From: Saturnia japonica
Lineage: Eukaryota; Arthropoda; Insecta; Lepidoptera; Saturniidae
Assembly (NCBI GenBank): GCA_033032175.1
Contig: CM065324.1
Span: 1,674,001-1,738,000 of the forward strand
DNA: 64,000 nt
Reading direction: 5' to 3'
Shown here: piece after piece, positions 9,910 to 21,602 of the stretch
How the letters are laid out: the number at the start of each line of letters is the position of its first letter
Numbering within the stretch: position 1 is the first letter of the stretch
The notes under the pieces: model-generated
Told to the model about the DNA's origin: nothing
Seen by the model: the letters and a program-made list of their open reading frames with translations, nothing else
Databases searched by the model: none
Program-made: the position numbers and the translations under genes

Positions 9910-12900
9910 GTTTTCTATCTTTTCACAATGGTGGTGCTCACCATCGTGGTGGCCAGCGTGCTCGAAGCATTCCGTTTCAGGATACAGTACAAGAGAAGCA
10001 CTACCAAGAGAGACGGTAATAAAGTGTTATTTTCTTTGTTTCATATTTAATACAATTCTGAATACTAACTGTGCTGTGTTTAACCTAGGGACGATTCGAT
10101 ACCGTCCTTTGATCGATACCAAGTACCCATTCAGGTATCGAATCAAAGTACCGATACCTCATTGATAGCACGGATAGCACTTCAAAGGTTCGATACTTGT
10201 GAGTACTGAAATATATTTTTTAATAATGGATCAAAGTAGCTTTTTTGTGATTACAAGGAAGATTATGTGCGCGAGTGATTTTTTTTTAGCCGCGTTTGAC
10301 GTATGGTCGGGAAGAATTGCGGCGAATGACCTTTTTCTATATTCTTTGTACAGGGCGAGGGCGATATCGTGACCGCAATTGCAATACTCAGTATCGAATG
10401 AAAAGGTTCGATACCATATAAGTACTCAGTAGTATCGAATCGTTCCTAGTTTCACCTGTGTTAAAGTTATTTGACCAATTCTTCACCGCGCCGCGCGCCG
10501 CCAGCACTCTCGTGTGGCCTGTCCTTGTTCTCACTTCCCTTATTTGTCTACAGTTGGCGAAGGCTTAGGCAGAGGTGTACTAATGTACACCCACAGTTCG
10601 CCGAGTATGTTTTTAGGTTCCATGTAATAGGGGGGGAGCCTATTGCCATTAATCGGGTTTAATTAAATAGCGTTTTTTGGTTAAATATAATGATACATAT
10701 TTATATTAATGATAGACATACCTAGAAGTGTCTTCTTTTTTGTACACAATGCATTACTGTGATCAAATCATTATAATATATTCCATTCGGTTTACATCGC
10801 GACTTACTTTTTCATTTATATTTCCTTTTTTTTTACTACGTATAGGCTTGCGTTTGACCACTGATCGTAAGTGATGATTGTAGTGGTGGGCGATTATGAG
10901 ATATTCGAATGTAACCATTCGATTATGAAGATGTCTCGAGATATCCTGATTATAACCATTAGTGATTACCAATTTGATAGGACCAGTAACTAATATCAAA
11001 CTTGGTGCTGGTAATCCGGAGACCTTCTTTAGTTCGTCGGTATACAAGTTTTTGTAAAGAACTTCTTCGATTTACAACTGAACAAGAATTAGTAATGTTA
11101 TTCAATTATGAAAATGAGTGGTTACTAATATTAGTAATTACTAATCAGCATTACGAGGGGCACGTAATTATGTTCGCGGAATGGGGGACAATGGGGGAAA
11201 ATAAAGTTCAAAATCTTTTTTCTTTTTCTATAAATTCTCCTGCAAGACGAATATTTTTTTAAGATCTTTTAAATAACTTATGTAAACCATAGCAAATTTT
11301 TTTTTGCCTTGTCGGAAAAATAAGAGGAAACTGCTTTCTTCAGTTCTTCATCAGTGGAAAATTTATTTCCACGAAGCCCTTTTTTCATTTTCGGAAAGAG
11401 GTAATAATCGCTCGGTTGTTCTTTTATAATACCATCGATGTTAAATAAACTTTAAAAAATATCACAAATGTTCCAGAGGAGAAACTGCTACATGAAGAGG
11501 TACATACGAGCTGGGAGGAGGCGCAACAGCTCGGTGCTTCAGGTGACCTTGCAGAACATCTTCGTCCATGCCTTCCACCAGGGGTGAGATTATTTTCTTA
11601 TAGTAACGGTAGGTACCTACTGTGTTTGATGGTACCTAAGCACAGAAGGTACGATCCATCATGAAATTTTTTAACAAAAAAGTGAAATTAGAATGAGTCC
11701 ACCTTTAAGGTATCCCCTTTCATATAAAAAATACTTATCAGAATCGTTTCATGAACAAAGAAGTTACAGCTACAAACAGTTACAAACAACCATTAAAAAA
11801 ACATTCGAATAGAGTAACCGCCCGTTTTTTGTTGAAGTAGGTTAAACAATACACCTAAGTATGTTTATTTAAATAGTAAAGTTTTAATCAGTATCTAATA
11901 GACTGGAGACTCTTAAACACTTTGGTAGTTCAGTACTACAAGACTAGAACCTAATTATTATTTTTTGTTATAAAGTTCAAAATTTAAAATTTACGTTTGT
12001 TTATAATTTATGTTGTATGATCTTTTGATGTTGGCTAAATCTATAAATTGTTACCATCGTGAAAGTTACAAAAAGATGTACTTATGTGGAAACATTTTCC
12101 TGAATTAAAAATTTATTTGTACAAAAATTTTAGAAACCATCTAGAACATAATATGTTTGTATATTTAATCGAATTGTGGACCGTCTCCTTTTTTGCAGTC
12201 GGTTAAATCATATTGCTTGACGTTCATGGTAACTGATCCGGCTGCTTACGGTCGTAGCGTAAAGTTAAGTAGCCTGTAACCTTCCTCAATAAATAGGCTA
12301 CAAAATGCTAAAACTATTTCCAGTTATAATACAAACTCACAAAATTCACTTTCAATAATATTATTTGATATATTATTTATTATTAGTGTATAAATATTAT
12401 TCATAGAAAAGTTTAAATAGAATCTACACTATTTCCTTTGAACTTAAAGAAAATTCTTATAATATAATTATGCTTGTTTTGTTTTATTAAAAAATAAATA
12501 TTTACAGCTTATAAATGTTTATTTACAGATTGAAGTGACCTTCATAGGTTCGAGACCAAGGACGAAAGAAGTGTTGCAGAGAAGAATGTACCAAACGGAA
12601 ATACAGAAATGGCTCACCGAGGAAGATGACAACGAAGGTACTTAACAATTATAATTTTTTTATTAATATATATAAATGAAGAATAATATTATCGAATGGT
12701 TTAAAATGTGTTTGCTGTTTGGAGGGTACTTTCTTACCATATGATTTAGTAACATCATTATTAATACATGAAGTAAAAACTTTATACCCGTTTTTATGCG
12801 TATTGCGTGCACGGAAGACTGTAAGGTTTGGCGTGGTTAAAGTTTATATAGAGAAGGAGTGCAGAAAGCTAAAATTTATCTATAATATCTGTCAATAATA

Positions 12901-13793
12901 TTAAACTAAAAAAATTTAAACTGCGAATTCTAACCGACCAGTGCCATTGAACTTCTTCTTCTTCCTCTTCCTAACTTGGCAACCGGTCCTCTTTAATGAA
13001 GACCATTACTGCCATTGTCGAGTGAATTATAGTGTCATGTGTTATGACGACTCAGTAGCCTAACAAGATGGTGGCTCCCTTGTTAGAACTTTCTAGGGAA
13101 TTTTTGTAGGATCTCGGAATGAATGCTTTCAGCTTATATTTATAATCCACCTCACTTATGCACAAAACCAAACTATATCACGCAAAACGCCACCAATATT
13201 ACATAATATAGGGTCAAAAACCTAAGTAAATGAATTAAAAATAACAACCACAACATGTCACTTCAAGATCCCGCCAAAAACTCCGCCATTGAACTTAGAC
13301 CCTAATAAAATATTGACATTGTCACTCAATGAAAAGTGACGTAAATTATTATTCATTTTTTAGGTTCATACTGCAAATGTCAGATAGAAAATAGTCTATA
13401 ATTAAAAAGTCGCTGGTCGAATTTCGATCATTGGGCGACCGCTAGTACTAATTAAACACCAGTATCACATAATTGAAGTACAATTTCCTATGTCTATATC
13501 TCAAAGTCTATATTAATGAGTAGGCTCTATTTCAATTAATTGGGTCATTTTGAAACTCCTTAGCCCATATAACTCTAACCTGCTATTATTGTTATTTTAA
13601 ATAGTATTTTAAAATGTCATTCTATTTTGAAGACTTTAATTTTTTTTAAAGTAAATTTATTATACAATTTTCATATTCAGATATACCACCATCAACAACA
13701 GTGACTTCCAGCGAGGACCCTCTCTCGCCACCGCTGATACACCAGCCCGATGGCGAGCCCAATCACCAATTAAGGGCAGGCTATCAATTGTAG
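9910..13793 (+). CDS. TPCN1: Two-pore calcium channel protein 1, C-terminal exons
   Basis: Four coding exons are seen: 9910-10015, 11477-11583, 12529-12637 and 13681-13793 (stop TAG). Each has AG/GT borders and consistent phase, giving 144 residues. Exon 1 of this set encodes a transmembrane helix, FYLFTMVVLTIVVASVLEAF, equal to the last pore-lining segment (IIS6) of TPC1. Later exons give the cytosolic tail with IGSRPRTKEVLQRRMYQTEI, matching the LGRRSRTK...KMYQEEIQ region remembered from vertebrate TPC1, then a low-complexity S/P-rich end. TPC1 is a two-repeat voltage-gated-type cation channel of endosomes and lysosomes, regulated by PI(3,5)P2 and NAADP signalling. The upstream exons (domain I, pore II) are not visible in 1-9900, so they lie left of the window or behind a long intron. 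Introns carry repeats (10082-10455, 12755-13445). Confidence 0.88.
10082..10455. mobile_element. TIR element with GATTCGATAC ends (possible hAT MITE)
   Basis: Terminal inverted repeats CTAGGGACGATTCGATAC (10085-10102) and, reversed, CTAGGAACGATTCGATAC (10432-10449) match at 17 of 18 positions. Near-identical 8-mers CTGTGTTT (left) and CTGTGTTA (right, about 10455-10462) could be an eroded 8-bp target duplication, as made by hAT transposases. Inside, GGTATCGAAT/ATTCGATACC is repeated several times in both orientations. It lies in an intron of the TPCN1-like gene and is non-coding. Confidence 0.55.
10585..10665 (-). repeat. SINE family 1 body fragment
   Basis: 'ggcttaggcagaggtgtacta', 'agttcgccgagtatgttttta', 'gggagcctattgccattaatcggg' is the reverse complement of the body of the SINE at 3285. 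The tRNA-like head is missing, so this is a truncated insertion in the TPCN1-like intron. Confidence 0.6.
12190..12330 (+). repeat. Dispersed repeat F, copy 2
   Basis: Shares 'cttgacgttcatggta', 'ggtcgtagcgtaaagtt' and 'aaccttcctcaataaataggctac' with 33530-33620 and, more weakly, with 1380-1480. It lies in a TPCN1-like intron. Confidence 0.6.
12755..13445 (+). mobile_element. Non-autonomous Helitron, family B, copy 1 (interrupted)
   Basis: Starts A|TCATTATTAATACATGAAG and ends GGTCGaatttcgatcattgggCGACC-GCTAG|T, a 5-bp stem followed by CTAG. Two further copies are at 39048-39400 and 55865-56235. This copy is split by a 330-bp insertion (12955-13284). It sits in the last TPCN1-like intron and is non-coding. 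Confidence 0.7.
12955..13284 (-). mobile_element. Non-LTR-type insertion with 12-bp target duplication and GAA tail
   Basis: GCCATTGAACTT is duplicated exactly at 12943-12954 and 13285-13296. The other family B Helitron copies have this 12-mer once, so the 330 bp in between is an insertion. Read on the minus strand the insert ends in GGAAGAGGAAGAAGAAG, a GAA-type 3' tail. A variable-length target duplication plus a simple-repeat tail point to a retrotransposed SINE or short LINE piece. It has no coding frame and no copy elsewhere in the window. Confidence 0.65.
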
Positions 13794-14660
13794 AACATAC
13801 TTAACATGGCTCTGTACAACAGACTACTATTCCTATGGAACGCTTTGAAGACTTTATGATGATATATGCAGAGATGGGTGTTTAGTTGGGTGCAAGCTTG
13901 AAACTTTGCATTGTAACAAGAGTAACCATCAAGTATTTAAATGGCAGCTTATTAAATTAGTGATGTGTAAACATTACGTTTTAAACTATGGTAACACTGG
14001 TTTATCTGTCAAAAATATTTTTTAACGCATCTCTTGTTTTAGTTCTTTTAAGCCAGTATGTAAGTTTATTTTATATACCTATGTCTGGATATTTTTGACA
14101 GTAAATTAAATATTATGAGATCTCTTTTATATTCCGTATAGGATAAATGTTCAGAGCATACCATGTTGTTAAGATTCTACTGCAAAATTAGTTTATTTAA
14201 TGACATATTTACTCATAGCCGCCATAGATAATAAATCACAGTTATATGATAACCTCCCTCTGGGCATAAATTATGAATTTGGCTATCTTATTTTTAACAT
14301 ACTGTGAAGCTGTAAAACCATGTCAAGGTCATTGTGTTCCGCACTAATTATTATATGTTAAAAAAATACTAATATAACAAACAATTAATGTATGGAATTA
14401 CGTTTGTAATACACAAAAAGATCTTGGCATACACGTCTTAACTTATACGTATATCTCGCTTATGCTTTACTAGAATTATTTTAGTAAGAGTAGTACCTAC
14501 CGTCAACGCTCTACACAGTCTACACTATAACGATCATGCCCTGCATTACAGCCAAGCCCATAAAACTTTCATAAATAAAGCATACTTATACCTAAATCAC
14601 TGCCTAGAAATTGTCCCAATAATACCTACTATATCTGAATAAAGCTAATATATTAAAGAA
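13794..14660 (+). other. 3'UTR of the TPCN1-like gene
   Basis: After the TAG at 13791 the sequence is non-coding, unique and A+T-rich. AATAAA hexamers occur at about 14574 and 14639, giving plausible poly(A) sites. The end is inferred only. Confidence 0.4.
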
Positions 14661-14717
14661 TAGGTAGTGTAATATATAGATCACGTTAGTGAGTTTGTTA
14701 GTTTTCATTAAACATCC

Positions 14718-14982
14718 ATTATAGTTCGGACAAGTTCGTGCGCGATCGTCCTACGGGGCAACAGACGTTGGCGGGTGAGTGACGTAGTGTTACTAAGATA
14801 GTGTAGATAGATACTGTGAATGCGCGCCTAGTGTCACTTTACGTCGCGTCAAGCATGACGCAGTTGCACGTGTTTCCCTTCCCCGCTACAAAAATTACCC
14901 CCGTTATCATCAGTAGTACCTTGCCTTCCCCCACGTCTGTCGTCCTGCAGGACGGTCACTCACGAACTTGTATTACTATAAT
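14718..14982. mobile_element. TIR element with ACAAGTTCGTG ends
   Basis: The left end ATTATAGTTCGGACAAGTTC and the right end (reversed) ATTATAGTAATACAAGTTCG form imperfect inverted repeats of about 33 bp that continue into ANCGTCC. A homologous end lies at about 27890-27990 on the minus strand ('gacgttggcggg', 'gatcgtcc', 'acaagttcgtg') and another at 26036-26070. The centre has no convincing gene, although a 69-codon frame (14816-15025) runs through it. Confidence 0.5.
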
Positions 14983-15039
14983 CGATATTTATTTGCACTA
15001 TTCAACAATCTGTAATCGGGCTTAACTTTCGATAATATA

Positions 15040-15600
15040 ATTTTGCTATATTTTATAAAGCTACATAATTTGTCCGACTGCAAGTACTTCCCGAGATCAC
15101 TCGAATGACCTTTTTCGTCTAGGTTAAATATTATCAGATTTTCAAACAATCCATGTTTTATCTATACTAGAGACTGTATTTTTTTTTTTAATATCACTGG
15201 GATAGTGAAAAACGAAAACATCGTTAGATAACCCAAACGTATGAGAAATGTTTCTATATTATGTACTATCCTGAGGTGGGAAAGCCCATAGCTTTCCTTA
15301 AGGAAAGCCTTTTCTATGGCTGAGTCATTTACGCGCTGATATTATAGTATGCTAAGATCATAGATTTAATATATACAATCGTAATATATATATATATTAG
15401 ATCTGTGGCTAGAATTAATTACCCACCGAAAAAAAGTGGGTTCATTTATAAAGAATTTTAATGCATACTTTTTTCAGTATTAGAGCAGTGTCTAATCCTT
15501 TAGGACGACTCGAAAACTGAGGAAATAGTTGATATTACACACGAGTATTATAATGTTTATTTGGTTCGATTCCTATAGACTATAGAGGGTAGAAAAGGAG
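15040..15600. other. Non-coding sequence, nothing recognised
   Basis: A+T-rich DNA with a small inverted repeat around 'aaagcccatagctttccttaaggaaagcc' (15280-15310). No gene or RNA was recognised. Confidence 0.45.
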
Positions 15601-15609
15601 TGCCGACTT

Positions 15610-15990
15610 CGTGTTTAGAGGGACTCTGAGAAATCAAGTGAAATTACGATGCATTATTGTACTAAAAGTGCCCTTTAATGTCATATACTGCACATTACAA
15701 TTCAAAAATAGGTACACCAAAATGGCGCTAGTGATGCAAGAGGGAATGATACATTTTCTTGATTTTTTTACTGTTGTAAAACTTAAAAAAAATAACAGAA
15801 CAATAATTGGAAAAGTTTGCGGAATAAAAAGTTGTTCGAGTGGGCGAAAATTAAAAAATAGTAACTTTTGTCACTATCTTTAAATTTTATGCACTTGCTA
15901 CCGTGGCGCCACCCCAATTTGACGCTTTTTGACCGACACTTTTTCATACATAGAGATCGTACTTCTGGTCTCTACCCGCCATAAATAAAG
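15610..15990 (+). repeat. Dispersed repeat G, copy 2
   Basis: The longest copy of repeat G: CACCAAAATGGCGCTAGTGA, 'aacaataattgg', 'cacttgctaccgtggcgccacc', 'tttgacgctttttgaccgacactttttcatac', 'tctggtctctacccgcc'. The internal 90-codon frame (15611-15883) is a repeat reading, not a gene. Confidence 0.7.
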
Positions 15991-16019
15991 GGAGGCAGGA
16001 CGCAGCCATTTTTATTTTC

Positions 16020-17200
16020 TCTTTGACATTTCGTGTAAATTGCTATTGTAAAATAATAAACTATGCATGTAGATAGAATAACATCTGTGATAGAAATGTG
16101 TTTTATGATTATTATAGTATGACCAATGCGATAATAATGTTATTAATTTTGCTTTATGTTATTTTAATGTTTGTTATGAAAAAAAAGAAGATATTTAAGT
16201 AACAAGTATTTTATTATTAGTACGAAATAAAAATAAATCTATAGTGTGTTATCGTCGTGTCTTTGTCAATAGAAATATTAGGTATATCCTATAGCCTGAG
16301 TAGTATTAGGTTAACAACTTGAATATTTTAGACGTAAGAAACTTTATGAAGAAAAGCGAGGACATAAAAGAATAATAATTTGTAAATAATAAGATCATTG
16401 AGAAGGAACAATTAGCAAAATATTTTCAAAATGTAATACTTAGGTAGGTACCTAATTCCTTGTAAATCTGGAGGTACACATTACACGACCTAATTTATTT
16501 CTAATTTGCCGCTAATTTCACTGCTTTCATTAGAAATACTATAATGGAGATGTGAGACAAACAATCAGTGATACCATATTATCGGCCATCACAAATAAAA
16601 TTCACTTGAAAAATATGTGACTTAAAAAGGAATCATTGATCTTTCTCTACAATATCATTTAGTTTACCCATAGTCAGCGTCACGCATCATCAGTAAAGAA
16701 AAAAGCCTTTATTTTCTATAAGAATTTTATAATTATACGATCAATTGAAAATATCTAACTTTTATATTTTAATTGTTTTGTGTTTATAAGAAAGATCGGA
16801 TCAATTAAAAGACATCGGAACGTAATACTCTAAAATCATCTACAAAAAATAAAATTATGGTAAAATTACTGTGAATAATTAAAATAATTTATTCACATTT
16901 TTCCTTTGACAATTAGTGACTAAACTTTATTAAATCTCAGGCAATCTAACAGCATTATCAGATAGCAATCAATATACCATTTTCTTCTGAAAACATTTAA
17001 TTTTCTACATTAAAACGTAGGATAATATTTTGTTGTTTGGGTTGTGTTTAACTACCAAAGCATAATTTAAAATAATTATCTGCTAATTAAAACTGTTAGT
17101 TAAATAATAAATAAAATAGTTGTTTTGTAGATTACTCTTTTGTCATGTTTTTTTATAGATTTATTAATTTTATTAGTCATTTATATACGCTTTTTCGTGT
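16020..17200. other. A+T-rich intergenic sequence, nothing recognised
   Basis: No coding frame over 60 codons, no RNA gene and no clear repeat copy. Confidence 0.5.
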
Positions 17201-17201
17201 A

Positions 17202-18288
17202 TTGGGGAAAGTGGGGTACTTTGATACAAGGGGTACATTGATACACCAACAATATCTCAATAATAACAAACGTTATCAGTGAATCAACAAAACTAAAACC
17301 TGTATATACATGTTTAACCACGCCTGACCGCTTGTTAACAGAGAACAGAGAAGGTATGTTTTTATTGCGACCAACTAAAAAATACTTAAGTATGTAAAAG
17401 TATTTTCTCTGCTGTTTCATATGATATCATTAAGAATTAAACTTGCCTAACGTTAGTCAATCCATTCAATAGTCAGAAATATAAGTATTTTTTAATCGAG
17501 TTCGATGGTTTTATAGATTTTTTTTTAGTTTTTCAAAAAAGTCTGTTGGGGTACATTGATACGTGTCAATTACGTGCGAGTAAACGATACTAATGAAATA
17601 AATTCGGCAAATACACAAGAAATACTCTTTGTGGACATGCATACTAGTGTATTTAATAATGCTGCTGAAAATTGTGTAGAAAATGAAACATTCCCATCTG
17701 AAAGCGACCCTATATCTAAAGAAGGAAACCAAGATCTAATAAATTGTTTCCATTGTGGAAGAAAATTCAAACGTTGATATTGCATACTCATTTTTCAAAA
17801 GGGACATCTCGAACTTTGTTTTTATATACTTTTTGAATTTATTTAAGTGCACATAATGTGCACTATTATGTTCAACCACACAACGGTGGTAATAGTGCTA
17901 GTATAAATTGAGGTCTCATTAGGAACTTGTTATTCCTGAATAGAGCTCAGCTTATGACTGGAACTGGTGCGACTAATGCAAGTTTGACTGTAAATAAACC
18001 AATGTTTTTTGTTTAATAAATAATTCATTTCATGGTTACTATACTTTGTTTTTAAAAAATAAGGCTTTAAGAAAGATTTAAGTATTATATCCATACATAC
18101 ATACATACACACATATTTTCGTACGAAAGGCCTCATTCTTTATAAATTTAAGAAATTCCATTTTTTACTAATTTAATTATGTTCTTATTATTATTTAAGT
18201 GTAATGAAGTAATGATTCTTATAACTTGTATTATAATATTGATAAAATGTAACAACAATTTACTGTATCAAACTGCCCCACTTCCCTC
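17202..18288 (+). mobile_element. 1.1-kb TIR DNA transposon with TA target site
   Basis: Left terminus GGGGAAAGTGGGGTACTTTG (17204 on, then ATAC) and the reversed right terminus GAGGGAAGTGGGGCAGTTTG (then ATAC) match at 20 of 24 positions; TA stands on each side (17200-17201, 18289-18290). Sub-terminal copies of GGGGTACATTGATAC occur at about 17230 and 17549. TA duplication plus such ends suit the Tc1/mariner-pogo superfamily. No DDE transposase is left. A 73-codon frame at 17556-17777 ends in CFHCGRKFKR, a single CxxC pair that could be the remnant of a transposase zinc motif. The element is therefore non-autonomous or decayed. Confidence 0.65.
18091..18115 (+). repeat. (TACA)n microsatellite
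   Basis: 'catacatacatacatacacacat' is a short tetranucleotide repeat inside the TIR element. Confidence 0.7.
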
Positions 18289-18292
18289 TATA

Positions 18293-18814
18293 TAATTTAG
18301 TATTTGCGAGTCACTTTTTTAGCATTTTTATCAATAAGCGATGCAAAATGAAAACTTAATGAAATAGTATCTATGAGTAAATATAGTATAAAAATACTAA
18401 ATAAAAAAGTATTACGTTATGGTGATTTAATTATTTCAATATGAGTGTTTTCAGTTCGATTAATTCATGAAAAGTTGATTTAATCCCGGTATTCTTTTTT
18501 TAAATAAAACCATATTTTCAAATAATTTATTAATCGTTGATGGAACTTTTTTGTTTTTATTATAATGTTTAGTTTGTTAACTATCGAAACCAACTGTCAT
18601 CGTTATTAGGACATGTGAATGTTAAAAACGTGATAAATAAGATTTTTAAGGATCATAAATTATTCTTATTTTTTGTTTTTCATTATTTTTTATCATTATT
18701 TTTCATTATTTACATTTTAAGGTCTACTTAAATTATGATTTTAGTTGTGATCACTCAGTATTAATTTACTTACTCAGTATTTGTTTACTTTTGCAGTTTG
18801 TTTAATGATTTATT
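18293..18814. other. A+T-rich sequence, nothing recognised
   Basis: Unique A+T-rich DNA without supported features. Confidence 0.5.
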
Positions 18815-18935
18815 GAAGTTTACTCCTTAATAATCGATTTTCATATAAGGAGGCCGGTATGTAAATTTTATGAGGAGCGAAATTAATACAAGCGTTAACT
18901 AAAACGCGTTACGTTTTTCTGCCCAACGTACCTTG
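18815..18935 (+). repeat. Dispersed repeat K, copy 1
   Basis: 'agtttactccttaa', 'gccggtatg', 'tttatgaggag' and 'agcgttaac...aagcgttacgttttt' match 47275-47370 read on the minus strand. Fragment of an unknown transposable element. Confidence 0.5.
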
Positions 18936-20370
18936 CCTACCTTTCACTTAAACTCCAGTCGTGCGTCGAAGGTCGAAGCTGAAACACATACTACCTACAT
19001 ACTTTTTACTGAGTGCTTACAGTTTAAGCAATAAGTAAATACATACGTCATAAATCCAAGAGGTTATTGTGACTATTAATTTCTTCGTTTTGTTGACATG
19101 ATTAAAAATGTATGTGTAACTAATAATAACTGTTTTCCCGTTTTATGTATATTTATTTATATTATAATCGTATATCTAGTTATATTATTATTGGGTATAA
19201 ATGTAATATTAAAAAAAATGCAAATATAAGTATGTATGATAAGATATTAGAGCAGATGTAATTTTTCAAATGTAGTTGATATCTATCATACTAAAATATA
19301 TCTTTAAGTAATTGGTGCATACGCTGTAGATTTCAATTATTTTATTTTTATTTTGAACACATAGTCATGTAAAATGCCTATCGACAAAAAAATATTGATA
19401 GTTGCAAGTGTAGGTACATTAGTAAACGCGCGAGCTGAATGCAGAATTAAAGAAATCGTTAGTACTTTGACCTAAGTAGAATTATTGCTGTCGATAGTGA
19501 TATTGTTTTCGACGTTATTTTAAATTTAACATTTATATCTTGGTTAACATAATGTAAAAACAAGGTAATATAATAATTTATCAGACATTTTGCATAAATT
19601 ATTTCACACAGAAATCGAACTGACAAATTGATTTATTGAAATTTAATCATCAACAGATTTATTTTTCGCCATTCCCGTGCTTAGCGATGAATAAAGAATT
19701 CAGTTGTAACAACTTGATTGTCTCGGATCAATCATTATTAAAAACAAAAGATAACATGAGGTCGCAACGCGATCAGTTACAAGCATACGATAGTTGTCAA
19801 AGACACATCACTACAGTATAGGCGCGTGAGGCGAAGCGTGCGGACTGCGGGGGAGATGCTCCCGCCTTTACCTCAGGCCCCGACTGCATTCAACTCGTGC
19901 GCCTTCTATAAATGTTCTTAATAAATAAGATATCCAAAAGACGGTGGTTAATCGTAAATTATGGATTTATTATTTAATTTAAAAAAATCATACCTGCTTT
20001 AAAAATTATTCTAATACAATGTCAATAATACATATATAATTTTTAATTTTCTAATTCTATGAAGTGGTTTAACTAATCTTATCTGAGTTAATTTCTTTAT
20101 TTTACATGTTCAATTTTAAATTAATTTTACTGTTTTGTTGATAACAAAAATCATATAGAAGTAAACTAACTTACTATAGTATGTTCAAACGCGTGTTTAG
20201 ATCTAAATCGATAGTTTTTTAACTATGCATTTAAAAAGGGTAGATAAAGCAGGGTTAATGGAAGCTCCAACATACCAAAGTTCTTCTCGATTCTGTTTAT
20301 TACTCTATAACTTACTCAAATGTGAAATAAATGTATATTACAAGCTAACACTAATGCTGAAATATATGGA
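18936..20370. other. Mostly A+T-rich DNA with one G+C-rich patch
   Basis: A G+C-rich patch lies at about 19820-19910 ('gaggcgaagcgtgcggactgcgggggagatgctcccgcc') and is followed by AATAAATAA. A 61-codon frame (19636-19821) precedes it. Neither resembles a known gene; it may be the 3' end of an unidentified retroelement. Confidence 0.3.
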
Positions 20371-20374
20371 GAAT

Positions 20375-20929
20375 CTATAGAGCGTACGTAAGTCTTAGCT
20401 CAGATTTAACTCAGCCTTAAGTTCCGAAATGTAAATTTATAATCGCAAGCTTCGCAATTAGCTCAACTCTGCCTGAGTAAAGTTTGAGTCACCGAATTCG
20501 AGAACTTACAGAAAACTTGGATATTAAACGAGTAAAAATCTGAATTGCTTGATTGTTATTGGCTGACTGTTTTTATTACATACACGTTTTGTTATTCCTG
20601 TTGTTTGCAGTTGTTTCTCGTTATTGGTTTGAAACTTTAATCTTTTTATTTTATGTACGAATAATCTGTAATTTTTACTTTAAAGCAAGTTGAATATTAA
20701 TACAATTACCCATTTTAAATAGATTTTTAATTTTGTATACATAATTCGTGATTAATTTATTTGTTTGAGTTGTAAAAATTTAACGATATCGAAATGTTAA
20801 TTGACAGTTACCAGACACTTCCTCAGCTAGAACTAAGCTTAAATTCGAAAACTAAGATTGTGCTGAGTAAATTCTTAGCGAAGTTTGAGCTAAACTAAGG
20901 CTGAGCTAAGACTGAGGTAGGCTCTATAG
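20375..20929. mobile_element. 555-bp TIR DNA element
   Basis: The left end CTATAGAGCGTACGTAAGTC (continuing TTAGCTCAG) and the reversed right end CTATAGAGCCTACCTCAGTC (continuing TTAGCTCAG) match at 26 of 29 positions. Further in, 'ctcagccttaa', 'gcttcgc' and 'gagttaagt'-like words are also mirrored, so the inverted arms extend beyond 100 bp with interruptions. No ORF. No clean target duplication was found, so the superfamily is open. Confidence 0.6.
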
Positions 20930-20935
20930 ATTTCA

Positions 20936-21430
20936 GCCTAAGTAAAATCAAACATGTCCATACTTTTTAATGTTTTATTGTCGATTTTCAATTTTCATTC
21001 CATAGAAGGTATTATTGTAATATTATGAATTCCATTGTTTTATTTTGACGGATTTATTGTATTTTAATTTAGGTATCGTCGTCTTCCATTATTATATTTT
21101 TAAAGTAAATTTTCAATTTTTTTTTATATATGATGATTTTTTTCTTTTAACGTTACGTTGTTTACGCCCGTTATTTCTGAAATAAAAAAAAAAATACAAT
21201 CTGTGTACAACTTTATTATATCAGTATTAACTTAAATAAAAACATGAATAAATAATTGAGAAAAAAATGTGACACGTTGTTGAAACATGTTTTGTCTAGA
21301 TAAACCTTTGTCCCTTTCAGATAACCTATTATGATATTTGTGTAATTCTTGTATAATAATTTTCCAAGTATGATTGATCATTGAATTTTATGACCAGTAA
21401 AAAGACCGCCTCCACTGCTAGCTGCCATAC
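20936..21430. other. A+T-rich sequence upstream of the peptide gene
   Basis: Unique, very A+T-rich DNA with no gene or repeat recognised. It would contain any enhancers of the adjacent peptide gene. Confidence 0.4.
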
Positions 21431-21440
21431 AATCATTTAC

Positions 21441-21477
21441 TTTAAATATCGTGGGTAATTTCGATTATTGTTCATTC
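21441..21477 (+). promoter_or_regulatory. Core promoter of the cysteine-knot peptide gene
   Basis: TTTAAATA at 21441-21448 is a TATA-type box, and TCATTC at 21472-21477 fits the arthropod initiator TCAKTY about 31-33 bp downstream, the usual spacing. A leader exon would run from about 21474 to 21493, where GTAAGT begins. All inferred from motifs. Confidence 0.45.
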
Positions 21478-21602
21478 TGTATTACATAACTTGGTAAGTT
21501 ATCATCGATTTTATGTCTTATTACTTACTAAAATAATAACTGCATTTATTTTATTGAATTATAATTATATGAATCTGTCTGTAGCAAAAGCCAGTCTACA
21601 AA

